DNA from: an uncultured Spirochaetaceae bacterium
GTDB taxonomy: Bacteria > Spirochaetota > Spirochaetia > Sphaerochaetales > Sphaerochaetaceae
Direction: 5' to 3'
DNA: 15,469 nucleotides
Assembly (NCBI GenBank): GCA_946414625.1
Contig: CAMKPI010000027.1
Coordinates: forward strand, 1-15,469
Under the pieces are notes generated by a model. The model worked only from the letters and a program-made list of their open reading frames with translations. It was not told where the DNA came from and ran no database searches. The translations under genes were made by a program, and so were the position numbers. The stretch's first letter is position 1. Every line of letters begins with the position of its first letter. This document shows, piece by piece, positions 6,552 through 13,076 of the stretch.

Positions 6552-7757
6552 TCAAACCACAGGAAAAGCGCCAAGAAAAGACACGGATAGAGCACCCACC
6601 GCCTCTCCGCCCCACGGACGCGAATCAAAAAAACGTTTCAGTGCGCCGGGCTTTCCATGTACAGTGCATTCAACCAGCCAGACATATTCGCCCAGCACAG
6701 TTTTCAGAGGCATATCGTGAAGATAAACAAGGCGCAGCCCGGCATTCTCCAGCTCCATTAGAAAATCGGGAATGTACTCGGCCGATCCGCGGGCAATAAA
6801 GAGAGCGCGAGAGGAGCCCGAAGAAGAATCCACCCTCAGTGGGTCTTCCAAACGTTCCCCGCATCCTACTGGAAGAGCATCATCAGGCGCATCGCTACCG
6901 TTTTGCACCCCTCGCTCCTGCGTCATCTCACCACCACATGCTTTTTGAAGCACATAGAAACGGGTTTTGTTGGCCTTGTTCTCCTGAATTGCAGGAGAGA
7001 GAATCTCAAGACCGTAAAGGTCTGCCGCTGCCGCGGATCCGATTGCGGCGACAGACGGGTCCCCCTCATCCGACACGCAACGCGCCCCTTCTGCCGTGCT
7101 GGACACTTCCTCCATCTCCGCCCCCGGAATATTCCGCATGACCCACGGACCGCCCTGTATGATTCCCTGCTTGTGGGAATAGACACGCCTTATGCCAGCT
7201 ATCGGCGCCCCGGGCAGGACAAGCAGATTCTGATCCAGCGTCAGTTCAACCTCGCCCACAACATAGATTCCAGCCCTCTGAGCCGCGGAACCTGGCAGCG
7301 CATCACCTCCGGAAGAGACGCCATCGCCGGCATTCTCCGCCACAAGGGAAAGATATTCATATACCGGTCCGCCCAGGCTGTTCTCCTGAGGTATCACGGC
7401 ATAGTCCGCCCCGCCGTCTGAGAGCATCTGAACCGCGTCGCGAGCGGTCTTGCACGGAAAGAGGCGCGAATTATCGCCGAACCACTTCCGGGCCGCCTCC
7501 TCAGTATATGTGCCCGCTGGCCCGAGAAATGAGACAGTGGGGCTCTCTGCCTTCAGCGCGGACTCGGCATTCGGATTTCTGTCTGCCGCGCTGGACTTTT
7601 CAACCAAGACGGCGTCGTTTCCTCCCGTCTCCTCACTTGCCCGAGCCCGGGAGAGGCCGGCCATGCTGCACGAAAGAACCGCCAGGATCAGAATCATGGC
7701 GGACACGCAAGCCAAAGCCCTTGCCATCCAGGAGCGTTTTATTGCTAACCTTCTCAT
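6552..7757 (-). CDS. Exported prephenate dehydratase-like protein (putative lipoprotein)
   Basis: This 401-residue protein begins with a signal sequence: MRRLAIKR, a hydrophobic core (residues 12-29) and VLSC, a relaxed lipobox that would place the lipidated Cys at 30. After a polar linker, residues 74-272 match the bilobed prephenate dehydratase (PheA) domain: FLGPAGTYTEEAA (77-89), YAVIPQENS (119-127), VYSHKQG (192-198), SSTAEGA (219-225) and the catalytic TRF (265-267). The usual Cys in the SHPQALAQC segment is absent. A Gly/Asp-rich linker follows, then an ACT-like C-terminus without a recognisable ESRP allosteric motif. Cytosolic PheA makes phenylpyruvate from prephenate. An exported, possibly lipid-anchored form is unusual, so substrate and role are open. 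The ATG at 7757 is chosen for its GGGGAGG ribosome site; two earlier or later starts lack one. Confidence 0.8.
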   Translation of the reverse strand: MRRLAIKRSWMARALACVSAMILILAVLSCSMAGLSRARASEETGGNDAVLVEKSSAADRNPNAESALKAESPTVSFLGPAGTYTEEAARKWFGDNSRLFPCKTARDAVQMLSDGGADYAVIPQENSLGGPVYEYLSLVAENAGDGVSSGGDALPGSAAQRAGIYVVGEVELTLDQNLLVLPGAPIAGIRRVYSHKQGIIQGGPWVMRNIPGAEMEEVSSTAEGARCVSDEGDPSVAAIGSAAAADLYGLEILSPAIQENKANKTRFYVLQKACGGEMTQERGVQNGSDAPDDALPVGCGERLEDPLRVDSSSGSSRALFIARGSAEYIPDFLMELENAGLRLVYLHDMPLKTVLGEYVWLVECTVHGKPGALKRFFDSRPWGGEAVGALSVSFLGAFPVV

Positions 7758-7854
7758 TTCAAACCTCCCCCGCCGCATGCGCGAACCGACCGAGCGCAGC
7801 GAACGCGTTCTTCCATATTGTTCTTCCTTATCGTTATTCCTTGTCGTTTTACCA

Positions 7855-7860
7855 TGTCAA
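7855..7860 (-). promoter_or_regulatory. Possible -35 element upstream of the dehydratase-like gene
   Basis: A perfect TTGACA on the minus strand lies about 100 nt before the start codon. The -10 region 17-18 nt on (ATAACG/TAACGA) is poor, so the promoter is only tentative. It sits directly downstream of the minisatellite array. Confidence 0.3.
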
Positions 7861-7884
7861 AGACAACACTGGCGGCAGCGACCG

Positions 7885-8040
7885 CACAACCCACTGAGCG
7901 GGCAAAACCTGACAGACAAGCACAACCCACCGCGCGGGCAAAACCTGCCGAACAAGCACAACCCACCGCGCGGGCAAAACCTGCCGAACAAGCACAACCC
8001 ACTGCGCAGGCAAGACCTGACGGACAAGCACAACCGTTAC
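7885..8040. repeat. 36-bp minisatellite, four units plus a partial fifth
   Basis: Units occupy 7885-7920, 7921-7956, 7957-7992 and 7993-8028, with a partial copy from 8029. Copies 2 and 3 are identical; 1 and 4 differ at a few positions. Each has the order CACAACCCAC, an 8-nt core, GCAARACCTG and GACAAG/GAACAAG. The core is palindromic in three of the units: CCGCGCGG in copies 2 and 3, CTGCGCAG in copy 4. A YRGG-CAARA-CCTG hairpin is kept by paired changes. There are no spacers, so it is not CRISPR. It lies in the 375-nt gap between two minus-strand genes, upstream of the dehydratase-like gene. Confidence 0.9.
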
Positions 8041-8132
8041 ACGAACAAAATCAAAAAAGCCAAAGAGGCTTTCCCCTATCGGAATCGAATACCAGTCGCA
8101 GACCATTTCAGAAGCCCGGCGAAAAACACCGC

Positions 8133-9608
8133 TCAGATATCAATCGAGACGTGAACTCCAAAACCGAAATATGGGGCAAAGCCACTGAAATCATAGCCCG
8201 GCGACTTCGAGTCGTCCTCGACGCAAATCTTCTCAACAGCTTTACTATCAGGAAAGAAATGAACACCACCGAAGAGAAGCATCTTGTACCTGGCCCGGTC
8301 GGCAATGAAAAACCAGTCCGGGAGAATCTCGATGCCCGCCTCCGCGTTGACGAAGAACAACGTCTTGCGACTATATTCGCTCCTGTCGTCCTCAGCCGAC
8401 GGATCCATGTTGAACTGTCTCCAATATTTCCAAAAGCTCACACCAAATCCAGCCTCTGCGTAGACAGAAAGCAGGTTTTCTCTGAAAAAGCCTTTTGAAT
8501 ACCTGACGCACGCCGAATTCATGCTGTAATTACGCTTGAATCGAACTGTGGTGATACCGTTCTCCTGCGTTCCGAGAGAGGGAGAGCCCGCCGTGCAGTG
8601 CATCTTCAGCACCGCCGAGAAGCCTCCGCGAAGCGGAACGGAGAGGCTGTTGTGCTCGAAGTTCTTGTCCAAAAGACGGATGCGCCCTGTTCTGAAGGAA
8701 AAATCTTCCTCCTTGAACCGCCTCTCGCGGCACAGGGACATGAAATCAGCCGACACAAAGCAATATCCGAAATCGTTCCTCACCGACCTTGAAAAGTCTA
8801 TGCAGAGAAAGCCGGCAGAAATACCGTAGCCGTATTGAAAGCCACTGAGTTTTTCGGTATACAGGCTTTGTGTGAACTTCTCGGAAAACGGATTGGAAAG
8901 GGAGAAGCCCGCAAAGGCATAGAGAGTCCGTATGCCCGTCTCCCTGTCCCTCAAGGAAAACTCCAATGCTCCTTCGTGGTTACTTTCGAAAAAAACCGCA
9001 TTCCCTGTTCCGAAGCGGGCTGTGGCGTCGATGATGTGGCTTCCAACATGTGAAATCTTTTTCGTGGCGGAGAGCGTCATTCCCACGTAGGGATATACGC
9101 TCGGTTCATCAAAATCGTGCGGGAGATATACAGGATAAAGACTCATTATCTGATGTACGAAATTCTGTGCCTCCTCCATTGCGAGGGTACCTACGGCTGT
9201 GATGCCGAGAACGGGCTCAAAAGAGACACTGAAATCCTTCGACAGATTCGCGCGGAAGTTCCAGGAGCCTTTCACGTCAATCCTGTCATACCTCCCGTGC
9301 CTGAAGTCACCGGAGTCCGGATCCTTCGCACCCCTGTTCGTGACAGCCCAGGCGTCAACGCGTACGCCAAGCGGACCGTTGGAATACAAAGAGTTGAGCG
9401 AAAACGTGAGGTTGTCGTCCAGGTTCACGCTCTGGCCCATGTTCCAACAGTCGTTTCCCATGCCCAGAACGACTCGCTGCATTTCCTGACGGGGCGAAGG
9501 CGCGGCGGGAAAACTACACGAAGAGAACAAAAGAGGAGGAAAGAATGCCGCACAAAGCCACAATATCGAGAAAAACAAAAAAAAGAGCGAAAACTTCTTG
9601 TTTATCAC
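8133..9608 (-). CDS. Putative outer-membrane beta-barrel, LpxR/DUF2219-like
   Basis: This 491-residue protein has an N-terminal signal (INKK, then a Phe/Leu-rich core, residues 6-30) ending in FSSC, which could serve as a relaxed lipobox or simple cleavage site. The rest is rich in alternating aromatic/polar strands, as in an outer-membrane barrel. Short similarities to the LpxR (lipid A 3'-O-deacylase, DUF2219) pattern are visible: GND (51-53), DDNLTFS (64-70), an H-x-x-x-x-x-x-Y-P segment, D-x-x-x-x-PYVGM and a later G-x-G...E-x-x-H. The match is by eye, and the protein is longer than typical LpxR. The start is uncertain: I prefer the GTG at 9608 because a promoter-like TATAAT lies between it and the GTG at 9653; neither has a clear ribosome site. 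Function is unproven, more so if the host lacks lipid A. Confidence 0.6.
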   Translation of the reverse strand: MINKKFSLFFLFFSILWLCAAFFPPLLFSSCSFPAAPSPRQEMQRVVLGMGNDCWNMGQSVNLDDNLTFSLNSLYSNGPLGVRVDAWAVTNRGAKDPDSGDFRHGRYDRIDVKGSWNFRANLSKDFSVSFEPVLGITAVGTLAMEEAQNFVHQIMSLYPVYLPHDFDEPSVYPYVGMTLSATKKISHVGSHIIDATARFGTGNAVFFESNHEGALEFSLRDRETGIRTLYAFAGFSLSNPFSEKFTQSLYTEKLSGFQYGYGISAGFLCIDFSRSVRNDFGYCFVSADFMSLCRERRFKEEDFSFRTGRIRLLDKNFEHNSLSVPLRGGFSAVLKMHCTAGSPSLGTQENGITTVRFKRNYSMNSACVRYSKGFFRENLLSVYAEAGFGVSFWKYWRQFNMDPSAEDDRSEYSRKTLFFVNAEAGIEILPDWFFIADRARYKMLLFGGVHFFPDSKAVEKICVEDDSKSPGYDFSGFAPYFGFGVHVSIDI

Positions 9609-9626
9609 AGCAAAATTCTGTAGAGT

Positions 9627-9655
9627 ATTATAGTTGATTTTTGAGGTTTGCACAA
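9627..9655 (-). promoter_or_regulatory. Predicted promoter of the beta-barrel gene
   Basis: On the minus strand TTGTGC (9655-9650) and a perfect TATAAT (9632-9627) are 17 nt apart. The predicted start site falls about 11 nt before the GTG at 9608, implying a very short leader without a recognisable ribosome site. Confidence 0.5.
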
Positions 9656-9675
9656 AGAGGGGGGTCGGCTTTCAG

Positions 9676-9691
9676 TGCCGGGCACCCGGCA
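9676..9691. other. Short perfect inverted repeat
   Basis: TGCCGGG-CA-CCCGGCA forms a 7-bp stem around two bases. A T-run (gttttttgg) follows about 10 nt later on the plus strand. It is placed between the beta-barrel promoter and the tRNA remnant; no gene reads into it, so its role is unclear. Confidence 0.4.
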
Positions 9692-9713
9692 GCTTCAAAT
9701 GTTTTTTGGACTT

Positions 9714-9785
9714 TCCGGAGTAGCCTTATGATAGACGGGCGTACTCGTAATGCGTTGGTCGTGGATTCGACCTCGCTGAAAGTCT
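9714..9785 (+). pseudogene. Decayed tRNA-Thr copy
   Basis: From 9714 the sequence aligns without gaps to the intact tRNA-Thr downstream over about 60 positions. CCGGAGT, the TAGA of the D loop, the whole anticodon loop CTCGTAA with TGCGT, and GGTCGTGG-TTC are shared. The D stem, T stem and 3' acceptor strand are destroyed (the 3' end reads TCGCTGAAAG in place of CCCACCTCCGGC). It cannot fold as a normal cloverleaf. It is most simply a tandem duplicate that has degenerated; it starts 84 nt before the intact copy. Confidence 0.75.
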
Positions 9786-9797
9786 GCCAAAAATTAT

Positions 9798-9869
9798 GCC
9801 GGAGTGGCTCAGGGGTAGAGCAACGCACTCGTAATGCGTAGGTCGTGGGTTCAATTCCCACCTCCGGCT
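9798..9869 (+). tRNA. tRNA-Thr (anticodon CGT)
   Basis: The cloverleaf is complete: acceptor GCCGGAG/CTCCGGC, D stem GCTC/GAGC, anticodon stem ACGCA/TGCGT with loop CTCGTAA (anticodon CGT, reading ACG), variable loop AGGTC, and T stem GTGGG/CCCAC with loop TTCAATT. CCA is not encoded; the discriminator base is T. A T-run (TTTTTT) follows directly and can act as terminator with the acceptor region. Confidence 0.97.
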
Positions 9870-9875
9870 TTTTTC

Positions 9876-10191
9876 TAAGTATCCCGAATATTCTAAATAT
9901 TCCAAACGACTGACAAATCCTGGATATTCAATGCGCTTATTCAATGTGCACGTACCGCGAATGCGGTGCCGCGTGCCGCATCTGCCGTCCCATCAGCGCA
10001 TTGCGCGGCACAAGAGGCTTCAACTTCAGTTCATCAGAGCGAGAGCGTACCAGCATCACGCCGAACCAGAGCATTGCATTGCACAAACGCACCAATTCCA
10101 CCGAATCCGCGCCCGAGAGAGCACAAACCACCGGCGTATCAGCGCATTGCGCGGCTCCTGCGATTCTTACGCACCGGAGCCGCTCCCGCGG
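9876..10191. repeat. Gene-free region with an 18-bp direct repeat
   Basis: Between the tRNA and livF no credible gene is seen. An exact 18-bp repeat occurs at 9992-10009 and 10138-10155. Each holds the palindrome GCGCA-T-TGCGC. Other GCATTGC-type fragments (10072-10083) and GCGGTGCCGC/GCCGCA runs are scattered between. Short frames on both strands lack ribosome sites. No clear intrinsic terminator for the liv operon was found, although the palindromes could contribute. Confidence 0.6.
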
Positions 10192-10905
10192 TCAACCGCG
10201 GTATTTGCCGAGATATGCTTCCTTCACCCGGTCGTCGTCGAGAAGCGCGGCGCCGGGACCCTCGATTGAAATGCGGCCAGTCTCCAGGACATAGGCATAA
10301 TCGGCAATTTTCAAAGCCATATTGGCGTTCTGCTCGATAAGAAGGATTGTGACCCCTCTCTTGTTGATTTCTTTGATAATCGAAAAGATTCCCTGCACGA
10401 CAAGCGGCGCAAGCCCCAAAGACGGCTCATCCAGCATCAGAACCCGGGGTCTCGACATCAGGCCGCGCCCCACGGCAAGCATCTGCTGTTCGCCGCCGGA
10501 AAGAGTGCCCGCTGGCTGCCAGTACCGCTCCTTCAGAATCGGAAAAAGGCTGTAGATCCAGCGTATATCCTCCTCAATGCCGTCCTTGTCCCGCCTGAGA
10601 TACGCTCCCGAGCGAAGATTCTCCAGCACAGTGAGATTGGAAAACACCCGTCTACCCTCGGGAACCTGGGCGATGCCCGCCTCCAGAACCTTGTTAATGG
10701 GCAACCCCAAAAGCTCGCGTCCGTCCGCCTTCACAGAGCCGGACTTTGCTTTTACAAGACCCGAGATTGTCCGGAGAGTCGTGCTTTTCCCTGCTCCGTT
10801 TGAACCCACCATCGTGACTATCTTCCCGTCCGGCACCGTCATAGAGATTCCTGAGAGGGCATGGATTCCGCCGTAGTCAACGCAAAGGTCCTTTATTTCC
10901 AGCAT
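10192..10905 (-). CDS. livF: Branched-chain amino acid ABC transporter, ATPase LivF
   Basis: This 237-residue cytosolic ATPase energises import together with LivG. The nucleotide-binding motifs are intact: Walker A GSNGAGKST (34-42), Q-loop Q80, signature LSGGEQQ (135-141), Walker B VLMLDEP (155-161), and LLIEQNA, where LivF proteins normally carry Gln rather than the H-loop His. PEGRRVFSNLTVLENL is characteristic of LivF. It is last in the operon; the GGAGGAG ribosome site overlaps the 3' end of livG and the start is 2 nt past the livG stop, so the two ATPases are probably made in step. Confidence 0.96.
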   Translation of the reverse strand: MLEIKDLCVDYGGIHALSGISMTVPDGKIVTMVGSNGAGKSTTLRTISGLVKAKSGSVKADGRELLGLPINKVLEAGIAQVPEGRRVFSNLTVLENLRSGAYLRRDKDGIEEDIRWIYSLFPILKERYWQPAGTLSGGEQQMLAVGRGLMSRPRVLMLDEPSLGLAPLVVQGIFSIIKEINKRGVTILLIEQNANMALKIADYAYVLETGRISIEGPGAALLDDDRVKEAYLGKYRG

Positions 10906-10907
10906 TT

Positions 10908-11771
10908 TTAATTCTCCTCCACGCCCAGGTACGCATCTATCACGCGCCGGTTGTTCTGAATCTCCCGCGGCTCCCCCGTTGCGATCATGCGGCCGAAATC
11001 CAGCACGTAGATCCTGTCGGATATATCCATTACAAGGTTCATGTGGTGCTCTATAAGGAGGATGGACACGCCGAATTCCCTGCGTATACGGGCAATGAAA
11101 GCGGTCAGGCTGTCCGTCTCCTGCGGGTTCATTCCAGCCGCAGGTTCGTCCAAAAGAAGAAGACGCGGCCTTGTAGCCAAGGCTCTGGCAATCTCCAGCC
11201 GTCTTTGCAGCCCATATGGAAGGCTCACTGCGTTCTCGTCCTTCACAGCGGAAAGCCCGGTCGTCTCAAGAAGAGAGAGAGATTCTTCCCTCCAGGAAGC
11301 CTCCTCGTCCCGATTCAGGCGGAATACCGCAGAGAAAAAACCTCGGGTACGCCTGAGATGTTTCGCAATGAGCACATTTTCGAACACGGTGCGGCTCTTG
11401 AAAAGTCTTATGTTCTGGAAGGTTCTGGCCATACCCAACGCTGTGAGCCTGTCAACCGAAGGAGAGAGGGTCTCCTTGTTTTTGTACAAGTCGGCGTTCT
11501 GCCCGGCATACATTTTTGAGATCTTTCCACGCGGGTGGTTCCGGACAACGGGGGAACCCTCGAAAGAAATCTGTCCGTTTGTAGGCTCGTAAACCCCTGT
11601 TATCATGTTGAACGCAGTGGTCTTTCCTGCCCCGTTCGGACCTATCAGCGCCACTATCTCGCCCGGGCGGACCTCCATCGAGAGGTTGTCCACGGCAACC
11701 ACCCCGCCGAACTGCATCGTGATGTTCTCGAGTCTGAGGATCGATGTGTCATGAAGCATATTTTCACTCAT
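10908..11771 (-). CDS. livG: Branched-chain amino acid ABC transporter, ATPase LivG
   Basis: This is a 287-residue partner ATPase of LivF. Walker A GPNGAGKTT (44-52), the LivG-type signature LPYGLQRRLEIARAL, Walker B LLLLDEPAAGMNPQET and the H-loop LLIEHHM are all visible. Compared with the E. coli protein (about 255 residues), an extra segment of roughly 25 residues (KMYAGQNADLYKNKETLSP region) precedes the conserved ARTFQNIRLF. Similar insertions occur in some gut-bacterial LivG proteins. The ATG at 11771 is used because AGGGA precedes it; it lies within livM and overlaps the livM stop by 8 nt, indicating translational coupling. An in-frame start further upstream at 11792 is less well placed. 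Confidence 0.95.
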   Translation of the reverse strand: MSENMLHDTSILRLENITMQFGGVVAVDNLSMEVRPGEIVALIGPNGAGKTTAFNMITGVYEPTNGQISFEGSPVVRNHPRGKISKMYAGQNADLYKNKETLSPSVDRLTALGMARTFQNIRLFKSRTVFENVLIAKHLRRTRGFFSAVFRLNRDEEASWREESLSLLETTGLSAVKDENAVSLPYGLQRRLEIARALATRPRLLLLDEPAAGMNPQETDSLTAFIARIRREFGVSILLIEHHMNLVMDISDRIYVLDFGRMIATGEPREIQNNRRVIDAYLGVEEN

Positions 11772-12882
11772 CGGTTTCCCTCCGTGAATCACTCCTGCCG
11801 CCCTCGCCTCTCGTCTTTTTCGAGAAAAATGACAGAGAAAATTCCCTGTCTCCCATTATTCCTCGCCGGAAGAACAGCACCATTATCATGATAAGCACGC
11901 TGAACACCACCATCCTGAAACCCGGACGGAGAAGAGGGATTCCCGGAATGTTATATGCCGAATTATCAAGAAAACGCAGCCACCATTCGCTCATTGCGAT
12001 GAAAAGGAAGCTGCCTATGCAGGAGCCGGAAACGCTGCCTATTCCGCCTATCACCACTATAAGCAGGATCTCGTATGTCATCGCGCTCTTGAACGTGTTT
12101 GCCTGAACAGAGGTTTGATACATAGCGAGCATGGCTCCGGAGATTCCCGCAAAGAAGCTGCTTATCACGAACGACAACCTCTTGTGGTAGGCCAGGTTGA
12201 TTCCCATTGCCTCAGCGGCTATCTCGTCGTCGCGTATTGCAATGAACGCACGGCCATAGGTGGAGTTGATGATAAGCACTATCAGGAATATGCACACGCC
12301 GGAGATCAAAAACGGAGCGAAAAGCCCACGAAAATACGGGAAGCCCCGGAGCAGCTGGCTGCCGTTTGTCACCGGTGCCAACGCCTCCAGCTGGATCAGC
12401 GCGCGGATGATCTCGGCAAATCCCAGCGTGGCGATTGCAAGGTAGTCTCCGCGCAGCTTCAGGACGGGCAAAGCAATGAGGTACGCAAAGAACGCCGCGA
12501 CAAGACCGGCTATCACGAGAGACAAGACTATCCCGAGAACCGCGCCGGCAGAGCCCGCCACACCAGAGAGAACCTCGGTGATGGAGAAGCGGAACAAAGG
12601 CGTGTAATACTGGTATACTATCGGTTTCAGACCGCTTGAAATATTAAGCGACGCATATGTGTACGCCCCGAGCAGCATGAAGCCGGCCTGTCCCAGCGAG
12701 AAAAGCCCGGTGAAGCCGTTCAGTAGGTTCATGCTCACCGCGACAAGTGAATATATTGCACCTTTCTTCAACACTGTGAGAAGCATCATCGGCACGCCTG
12801 GAATCAGGTCCAGCACGACCACGAGCGCGTACAGCACGAGAATCGGAACAATTGTCTTGATATGTTTACGAAAAAAAGCCAT
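11764..12882 (-). CDS. livM: Branched-chain amino acid ABC transporter permease LivM
   Basis: This 372-residue integral membrane permease forms the translocation pore with LivH. It has many hydrophobic segments and the family hallmark NGFTGLFSLGQAGFMLLGAY (55-74). The cytoplasmic coupling region AIRDDEIAAEAMGIN is followed by FVISSFFAGISGAMLA. The C-terminal tail is basic and polar (FFSKKTRGEGGRSDSRRE). The ATG at 12882 is preceded only by a weak AGAGAA site, in keeping with translation tied to the upstream message. It is third in the operon, separated from livH by a 194-nt gap that holds a strong hairpin and a short ORF, and it overlaps livG downstream. Confidence 0.95.
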   Translation of the reverse strand: MAFFRKHIKTIVPILVLYALVVVLDLIPGVPMMLLTVLKKGAIYSLVAVSMNLLNGFTGLFSLGQAGFMLLGAYTYASLNISSGLKPIVYQYYTPLFRFSITEVLSGVAGSAGAVLGIVLSLVIAGLVAAFFAYLIALPVLKLRGDYLAIATLGFAEIIRALIQLEALAPVTNGSQLLRGFPYFRGLFAPFLISGVCIFLIVLIINSTYGRAFIAIRDDEIAAEAMGINLAYHKRLSFVISSFFAGISGAMLAMYQTSVQANTFKSAMTYEILLIVVIGGIGSVSGSCIGSFLFIAMSEWWLRFLDNSAYNIPGIPLLRPGFRMVVFSVLIMIMVLFFRRGIMGDREFSLSFFSKKTRGEGGRSDSRRETDE

Positions 12883-12953
12883 GGTTCAAATTTTCTCTGT
12901 GAGACGATGTCTCGCACTCCTCGACGGGCGGAGTTCAGACCTTCATGTAATTG

Positions 12954-12988
12954 ACCGGATACGCGCCGGAGACCGGCGCGTATCCGGT
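12954..12988 (-). other. Perfect 16-bp hairpin between livH and livM
   Basis: ACCGGATACGCGCCGG and its complement (12954-12969 and 12973-12988) enclose AGA. No U-tract follows on the minus strand, so it is more likely an mRNA-stability or attenuating element inside the operon than a simple terminator. It has the same geometry as the hairpins after kduI and before livH. Confidence 0.7.
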
Positions 12989-13004
12989 TCCCGGCAGCGA
13001 AGCC

Positions 13005-13043
13005 TCAGACCTTCTCCTTGATGAGCTTAACTATGCACATCAT
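13005..13043 (-). CDS. Candidate 12-codon ORF in the livH-livM gap
   Basis: The frame reads MMCIVKLIKEKV and stops. A GGTGGAG element lies about 8 nt before the ATG, so translation is possible. Five of 12 residues are Ile, Leu or Val, and the strong hairpin follows 17 nt after its stop. That recalls a leader peptide sensing branched-chain amino acids. Against this, its last four codons and stop (KEKV) copy the end of livH 34 nt upstream, so it may be a relic of duplicated livH 3' sequence. No antiterminator pairing was identified. Confidence 0.3.
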   Translation of the reverse strand: MMCIVKLIKEKV

Positions 13044-13076
13044 CTAACAGCTCCACCCCGTCGGAAGCTGGCAAGT

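Noticed and set aside
7885..8028. CRISPR array
   Set aside because: The units are directly adjacent with no spacers and no cas gene is near.
7818..8498. Plus-strand frame with Pro/Ala/Gln-rich 12-residue repeats
   Set aside because: The repeats come from the 36-bp minisatellite, which is open in several frames. There is no ribosome site, and the frame runs antisense into the beta-barrel gene.
9628..9861. Minus-strand small ORF reading GIEPTTYALRV
   Set aside because: This is the well-known false ORF made by the reverse complement of a tRNA gene, here doubled by the tRNA remnant.
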